DNA of 64,000 nucleotides, from assembly GCF_046297895.1 (NCBI RefSeq), contig NZ_JBKBHC010000001.1, positions 62,001-126,000 on the forward strand, written 5' to 3'. The notes under the pieces are model-generated. The model was not told the DNA's origin. It saw nothing but the letters and a program-made list of their open reading frames with translations, and did no database searches. The stretch comes from Ferrovibrio sp046297895 (GTDB lineage: Bacteria > Pseudomonadota > Alphaproteobacteria > Ferrovibrionales > Ferrovibrionaceae). Position numbers and translations under genes: made by a program. Positions 59,488 through 64,000 of the stretch are shown here, piece by piece. Each line of letters begins with the position of its first letter. Position 1 is the first letter of the stretch.

Positions 59488-61821
59488 ATGTCCGCCGACC
59501 CCTTCGACCTGTCCGGATTCGAGCCGGAAAATAGTCCTCCCGCAGACCCGGCGATGGCAGCAAACCTGCCGCCGCCGGACTGGCTGACGCGGCTGAACGA
59601 GGCGCAGAGCGCGGCGGTGAACCAGCTCGACGGCCCGCTACTGGTGCTGGCCGGCGCCGGCACCGGCAAGACCCGCGTGCTGGTGTCGCGGCTGGCGCAT
59701 ATTCTCTACCGGCGGCTGGCCTGGCCGAGCCAGATCCTGGCCGTCACCTTCACCAACAAGGCCGCGCGCGAGATGCGCGAGCGCGTGGAGAAGCTGGTCG
59801 GCAACGCCGTCGACGGCCTGTGGCTAGGCACCTTTCACGGCATCGCCAACCGCATCCTGCGCCGCCATGCCGAACTGGTCGGCCTGAAACCGAATTTCAC
59901 CATCCTGGACGACGACGACCAGTTGCGCCTGATCAAGCAGCTGATCGAGGCCGAGGGCCTGGATGAGAAGCAGGTGCCGCCCCGCCTGTTGAAAGCGCAG
60001 TTCGACCGCTGGAAAGACCGCGGCCTCGGACCGAAGAAGGTCCCCGACAGCGAAAGTGGCTTCGCCGAGGGCAAGGGCGCCGGCCTGTATCGCCAGTATT
60101 GCGAGCGCCTGCTGCAACTCAATGCCTGCGATTTCGGCGACCTGCTGCTGCATAACCTGACTCTGTTCCGCGAGCATGCGCAGGTGCTGCAGAAATACCA
60201 GCACCAGTTCCGCTATATCCTGGTGGACGAATACCAGGACACCAATGTGGCGCAGTATCTGTGGCTGCGCCTGTTGGCGCAGACGCATCGCAACATCTGC
60301 TGCGTGGGCGACGACGACCAGTCTATCTATGGCTGGCGCGGCGCCGAGGTGGGCAACATCCTGCGCTTCGAGCAGGACTTCCCCGGCGCCAGGATTGTGC
60401 GGCTGGAACGCAACTACCGCTCCACGCCGCATATCCTGGGCGCGGCATCCGGCCTGATCGCCCATAACGAAAGCCGGCTGGGCAAGACGCTGTGGACCGA
60501 CCTGAACGAGGGCGAGAAAGTCATCGTGCAGGGCGTGTGGGACGGCGACGAGGAAGCCCGGCTGGTGGGCGAGGAAATCGAAGCGCTGGAGCGCGAGAAG
60601 ATTTCACCCAACGAGATCGCCATCCTGGTGCGCGCCGGCCACCAGACCCGGGCCTTCGAGGAACGCTTCCTCACCATCGGCGTGAAGTACCGCGTGGTGG
60701 GCGGCCTGCGCTTTTACGAGCGCCGCGAAATCCGCGATGCCATCGCCTATTTCCGCGTGCTGATGCAGCCCGACGACGACTTGGCCTTCGAGCGTATCGT
60801 CAATGTGCCCAAGCGCGGCTTGGGCGAAAGCACGCTGCAGATGCTGCACAAGGCGGCGCGGGCCGCCGGCAAATCGCTGACGGCCGCACTGCATGAGCTG
60901 CTGCAGACCGACGAGATCAAACCCAAGCAGCGCAACACGCTGAAGAAACTGATGGGCGATTTCGAACGCTGGCGTGGCCAGGCTGCCGAACTGCCGCATA
61001 TGGAGGTGGCCGAGATCATCCTGGAGGAATCCGGCTACATGCAGATGTGGCAGGACGACAAGTCGCCAGAAGCGCCGGGGCGGCTGGAAAACCTGAAGGA
61101 ACTGATCGGTGCCCTCAGTGAGTTCGAGAATTTCGCCGGGTTCCTGGATCACGTCGCGCTGGTGATGGATACCGAGAATACCGAAGACGCCGAGATGGTC
61201 AGCCTGATGACCCTGCATGCCGCGAAGGGGCTGGAATTCGATTACGTCTTCCTGCCTGGCTGGGAAGAGGAGCTGTTCCCCAGCCGTCGTTCGCTGGAAA
61301 GCAACGGCACGGCGGGCCTGGAGGAAGAACGCCGGCTGGCCTATGTGGGCCTGACCCGGGCGCGCAAGCGCGCGCATGTCACCTTTGCCGCCAACCGCCG
61401 CATCTATAACCAGTGGACATCAGCGATCCCCTCGCGGTTTCTCGACGAGTTGCCGGCCGAGCATGTGGAGGTGCGGGCGCAGCCGGGCCTGTATCGCGGC
61501 AACCAGCGCACCGGCTATATCGGCGGCGGCTTCAGCGAGAGCGCGGCCGGCAACAGTGGATACCAGGGCACGAGCTGGGATTTTTCGCCGCAATACCCGC
61601 GCAGCAAAAGCGGCCTGATCGAGGGCCGCGCCCGCCGTGTCGAGGATGACGATATCGTGCAGCGCAGCCCCGACGATGCCGCGTTCAATCTCGGCGACCG
61701 CGTGTTCCATCTGAAATTCGGCTACGGCAAAATCCGCGCCATCGAGGGCAACAAGCTGCTGATCGGTTTCGAGAAGGCCGGCGAGAAACGCGTGATCGCC
61801 TCCTTTGTCGAGAAAGCCTGA
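59488..61821 (+). CDS. uvrD: ATP-dependent DNA helicase UvrD/PcrA
   Basis: 777-residue superfamily 1A 3'-5' helicase from ATG 59488; the open frame running upstream of this is an antisense shadow. Q-motif LNEAQSAAVNQLDGPLLVLA, Walker A AGAGTGKTR (about residues 55-63), motif Ia VTFTNKAAREMRERV, Walker B ILVDEYQDTN, motif III CVGDDDQSIYGWRGAE, motif IV VRLERNYRST and motif V SLMTLHAAKGLEFDYVFLPG are all present. The C-terminus has the GDRVFHLKFGYGKI segment of PcrA-like proteins that can bind RNA polymerase. It acts in mismatch and nucleotide-excision repair. prmA follows 17 bp downstream. Confidence 0.94.
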   Translation: MSADPFDLSGFEPENSPPADPAMAANLPPPDWLTRLNEAQSAAVNQLDGPLLVLAGAGTGKTRVLVSRLAHILYRRLAWPSQILAVTFTNKAAREMRERVEKLVGNAVDGLWLGTFHGIANRILRRHAELVGLKPNFTILDDDDQLRLIKQLIEAEGLDEKQVPPRLLKAQFDRWKDRGLGPKKVPDSESGFAEGKGAGLYRQYCERLLQLNACDFGDLLLHNLTLFREHAQVLQKYQHQFRYILVDEYQDTNVAQYLWLRLLAQTHRNICCVGDDDQSIYGWRGAEVGNILRFEQDFPGARIVRLERNYRSTPHILGAASGLIAHNESRLGKTLWTDLNEGEKVIVQGVWDGDEEARLVGEEIEALEREKISPNEIAILVRAGHQTRAFEERFLTIGVKYRVVGGLRFYERREIRDAIAYFRVLMQPDDDLAFERIVNVPKRGLGESTLQMLHKAARAAGKSLTAALHELLQTDEIKPKQRNTLKKLMGDFERWRGQAAELPHMEVAEIILEESGYMQMWQDDKSPEAPGRLENLKELIGALSEFENFAGFLDHVALVMDTENTEDAEMVSLMTLHAAKGLEFDYVFLPGWEEELFPSRRSLESNGTAGLEEERRLAYVGLTRARKRAHVTFAANRRIYNQWTSAIPSRFLDELPAEHVEVRAQPGLYRGNQRTGYIGGGFSESAAGNSGYQGTSWDFSPQYPRSKSGLIEGRARRVEDDDIVQRSPDDAAFNLGDRVFHLKFGYGKIRAIEGNKLLIGFEKAGEKRVIASFVEKA

Positions 61822-61836
61822 GGCGAGAAAGCCTGA
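61807..61836 (+). repeat. 15 bp tandem duplication at the uvrD stop codon
   Basis: GTCGAGAAAGCCTGA is followed directly by GGCGAGAAAGCCTGA (14 of 15 identical). Each copy contains the Glu-Lys-Ala-stop end of uvrD. The second copy lies in the 17 bp gap before prmA and is not translated as uvrD. Confidence 0.8.
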
Positions 61837-61838
61837 AC

Positions 61839-62735
61839 ATGCCGCTCTCCCCTGAATTCTGGTCGGTCGAACTGGATGTGCCGGTCGACCTGGTGGCCGC
61901 CGCCGAGGAGATGCTGGGCGACGAGGCTCTGGCGGTCACGTCCTATGAAGTGCTGAAGCCCGGCGTGGCGGTCAGCCCCGACTGGCGCGTGCAGGTGCTG
62001 TTCGATGCGCCGCCGGACCAGAAACTGTGGCGCAAACGGCTGGGTGAAATCGCCGCAGCGCTGGGCATTCCCGCCGCCATCCGTTTCGCGCACCTGCCCG
62101 CACAGGACTGGGTGCGCCACACCAACAAACTGAATGCGCCGATCCGCGCCGGGCGGTTTTTCCTCCATGGCGCCCATGACGCCGATGCGGTGCCGCCGGG
62201 CAGTCTAAGCCTGCTGCTGGATGCCGGGCTGGCCTTCGGCACCGGGCGCGCTCCCTCCACCTATGGCTGCCTGCAGGCCATCGACGACCTGTGCCGCGTC
62301 CATGCGCCGCGACGCATGCTCGACATGGGCACCGGGTCGGGCGTGCTGGCGATGGCGGCGGCGAAAGCCGGCACGCAGCGGGTGCTGGCCGCCGATATCG
62401 ATCCGGTGGCCGTTGCCGTGACGCGCGATAATATCCGCCTGAACGGCCTGACCAGCCGAATCACGGCGTTGACCGCAAGCCGGCCGGATGATCCGCGCTT
62501 GAAGGCCGAAGGCCCCTATGACCTGGTAGTGGCGAATATCTTGGCCGAGCCGCTCTGCCGCATGGCAACGGGCCTGAGCCACCTGGTGGCGCAGGGAGGG
62601 CATCTCGTGCTGTCCGGCCTGCTGGCGCGCGAGGAGCGGCTGATCGTCGCCCGCTATCGCGCGACCGGCTTGAGCCTTGCGCGGCGCATCCCGCGCGAAG
62701 GCTGGCATACTCTGGTCTTCGAACGCCGCGCGTAA
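61839..62735 (+). CDS. prmA: Ribosomal protein L11 methyltransferase family protein
   Basis: 298 residues with an N-terminal recognition domain and an AdoMet-binding domain. Motif I MLDMGTGSGVLAMAAAKAG is near residues 165-183, the acidic AADIDPVAV follows, and VVANILAEPL is the conserved substrate motif of PrmA. The family hallmark GTGxHxTT reads GTGRAPSTYGCLQAID here, so the conserved His is Ala. That may lower or change activity. It would methylate L11 Lys and N-terminus. It follows uvrD in the same direction. Confidence 0.85.
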   Translation: MPLSPEFWSVELDVPVDLVAAAEEMLGDEALAVTSYEVLKPGVAVSPDWRVQVLFDAPPDQKLWRKRLGEIAAALGIPAAIRFAHLPAQDWVRHTNKLNAPIRAGRFFLHGAHDADAVPPGSLSLLLDAGLAFGTGRAPSTYGCLQAIDDLCRVHAPRRMLDMGTGSGVLAMAAAKAGTQRVLAADIDPVAVAVTRDNIRLNGLTSRITALTASRPDDPRLKAEGPYDLVVANILAEPLCRMATGLSHLVAQGGHLVLSGLLAREERLIVARYRATGLSLARRIPREGWHTLVFERRA

Positions 62736-62755
62736 GGCAGCGTTCAGGCATCGCC

Positions 62756-63256
62756 TCAGGCGGCGACGACTTCCTTCTGCTTCAGCACCTGGACCTTGGC
62801 TTCGCCGGCATTCTCGTTGGACGGCTGGCCAGGGCGATAGATGTCGCCGGCCACCGCCGCCGGAATGTCCGAGCGGCTGAGCCCCATGTCATGCAGGGTA
62901 CGGTCGTCCAGGTTCCGCAGTTCGGCCTCGGCCGCCGCGCGCTGGATCGAAGCCACGACCCAGGCCGAAGCGGTGGCGATCAGGTTGCCGAGCGACTGGC
63001 CGAACAGGGCGATACGGACATCCTTGCGCGGCACGCCCATGGCAATCAGGTCGTCGGCGCTGAAATCCACCGCCTCGCTCGGCGCCGGCTTGGCACCGAA
63101 CAGGCCGTTCCAGGCACGGGTCAGATAGGACGCGATCAGACGGGCACGGGCACGGCGGGCTTCACGCTCCAACTGCACGTAATCGGTCAGGCCCAGATAG
63201 TGATAGGCCGAGCTGTCGAGGGTGGAGGGCATCTTGTTCAAGCGCGGGGTCTGCAT
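62756..63256 (-). CDS. DUF1127 domain protein (YjiS-like)
   Basis: 166 residues from ATG 63256, preceded by AAGGAG; an in-frame GTG at 63271 is less likely. The C-terminal DUF1127 stretch is AELRNLDDRTLHDMGLSRSD near residues 117-136. The N-terminal 100 residues are basic (EREARRARARLIASYL) and contain a possible amphipathic helix. DUF1127 proteins affect stress and phosphate or carbon responses in some alphaproteobacteria; function here is not known. A second DUF1127 gene lies 420 bp away in the same direction. Confidence 0.8.
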   Translation of the reverse strand: MQTPRLNKMPSTLDSSAYHYLGLTDYVQLEREARRARARLIASYLTRAWNGLFGAKPAPSEAVDFSADDLIAMGVPRKDVRIALFGQSLGNLIATASAWVVASIQRAAAEAELRNLDDRTLHDMGLSRSDIPAAVAGDIYRPGQPSNENAGEAKVQVLKQKEVVAA

Positions 63257-63677
63257 GGCTATCTCCTTCACGTTGGATAAGCCGCCCCGGGTGTTCCTCA
63301 GCGAGCCCGCGTAACTTATGAAACTACGTCAGTATCGCTGCCGTAAATATTGCAGCGCACCATTGATTTTGCAAGAGCGAAAAGATGAAATTTTTTAGTA
63401 ATTTCAAAGATGTACAAAAAATAACCGGCTGCCTAATTTTTCCGCCTGCTGATTAATCAGCGTATCAGGAAGGCCTTGCGCCGCCTGAAAAGCAGCCATG
63501 CAGCCTTGGCATGCCGGCATGGGCAGGGCCGATGCATAAAAAAACGCGCGGCCGAGGGAAAAACCCTGGACCGCGCGTTCTTGTCGGTGACCGGTGCGCC
63601 GCCTCCGCTCAGGGGGAGGAGACTTTGGAGGCTGGCGCGATACTCGCCCGGTACCGGCGGGGGGAACTTGTGCCGTC
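63257..63677. other. 421 bp intergenic region between the two DUF1127 genes
   Basis: No gene is supported. The segment 63340-63460 is markedly AT-rich compared with the rest of the window and would be the promoter of the DUF1127 gene at 62756. A terminator for the other DUF1127 gene lies at 63536-63580. Confidence 0.5.
63536..63580 (-). terminator. Intrinsic terminator of the second DUF1127 gene
   Basis: On the minus strand AACGCGCGG pairs with CCGCGCGTT around an inner GGG/CCC pair, followed by a run of seven Ts. It lies about 100 bp past the stop of the gene at 63678. Confidence 0.75.
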
Positions 63678-63986
63678 TCAGGCCGCTTCGCGCGGCACCA
63701 GACGGGTCACCTTGGCGGTGGCGACATTCTCGTTCACATGGGCGACCGGGGCCGGACGCTCGATCAGGCCAGCCACGGCGGCCGGGATCTGCGAGCGGCT
63801 GAGGCCGATATCGCGCAGCATGATGTCGTCGAGATTGTTCAGCTCTTCCATCGCGCGCTGCTGGGCGAGGTAGCTTTTCACGCGGGCGACCGCGCCCTTC
63901 AGGGCGGTCCAGGTGCCAACGATCAGGTTGGCAATGGCTTCGGCGCGGATACGACGCGCGTAGGCCTCGATCTCGGCGGCGCTCAT
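63678..63986 (-). CDS. DUF1127 domain protein, start possibly beyond window edge
   Basis: 102 residues from ATG 63986. The C-terminal DUF1127 motif is MEELNNLDDIMLRDIGLSRS near residues 46-65, followed by QIPAAVAGLIERP, closely matching the sister protein at 62756. The frame stays open to the window end (NLAP before the Met), so the true start may lie outside. The N-terminal half is a basic helix (RRIRAEAIANLIVGTW). Confidence 0.75.
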   Translation of the reverse strand: MSAAEIEAYARRIRAEAIANLIVGTWTALKGAVARVKSYLAQQRAMEELNNLDDIMLRDIGLSRSQIPAAVAGLIERPAPVAHVNENVATAKVTRLVPREAA

Positions 63987-64000
63987 CGGCGCCAGGTTGG

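Overview
The window is a GC-rich, tightly packed chromosomal segment of an alphaproteobacterium. Supporting traits are livKHMGF-type uptake operons, DUF1127 proteins, class II DAHP synthase, a FecI/FecR/TonB-receptor iron system, an ohr/ohrR pair, a TipN-like polar scaffold candidate, and stop/start overlaps (ATGA, TGATG, GTGA) inside operons. A member of the Rhodospirillales or a near relative is my best guess. No rRNA, tRNA, insertion sequence, prophage or CRISPR array was recognised.

Layout. (1) 1-7124, minus: a GntR/FadR-type regulator, a branched-chain-amino-acid-type ABC importer (binding protein, two permeases, two ATPases) and an acyl-CoA ligase cut by the window edge. (2) 7331-9121, plus: a PHA-synthase-like protein. 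(3) 9126-16467, minus: a second complete importer followed by an aldehyde dehydrogenase, an SDR and a cupin dioxygenase-like protein, which reads as one uptake-and-catabolism operon. (4) 16711-21157: a DUF1194 von Willebrand-type protein, a small unknown gene beside a perfect DnaA-box sequence, then three cell-envelope polysaccharide genes. (5) 21164-24601, minus: a four-gene unit with overlapping ends (oxidoreductase-fold periplasmic protein, hybrid-type-free histidine kinase, lipoprotein hydrolase, HPP membrane protein). (6) 24719-28959: two SDRs, aspartate ammonia-lyase and a hotdog dehydratase. (7) 28979-32452: a 1157-residue membrane-anchored coiled-coil protein. (8) 32633-42858: nrdA and nrdB about 7 kb apart, each preceded by paired NrdR-like and DnaA-like sites, with a PAS protein, an SPW protein, the Fec-type iron system and ohr/ohrR between them. 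(9) 42926-47535: an acetyltransferase, an M14-type deacylase overlapping an AbrB membrane protein, trans-aconitate methyltransferase, a thioesterase and a cupin. (10) 47547-53000, minus: trmJ, cimA, gltX and nadE as an operon. (11) 53133-59364: an MDR reductase, a tripartite-tricarboxylate binding protein, pncB, class II DAHP synthase and a GlcD-type oxidase. (12) 59488-63986: uvrD, prmA and two DUF1127 proteins.

Together the genes describe a heterotroph that imports and CoA-activates organic or aromatic acids, can probably make polyhydroxyalkanoate, senses iron and organic peroxides, and controls ribonucleotide reductase through NrdR and possibly DnaA. Functions come from reading motifs and family resemblance; no database search was run.
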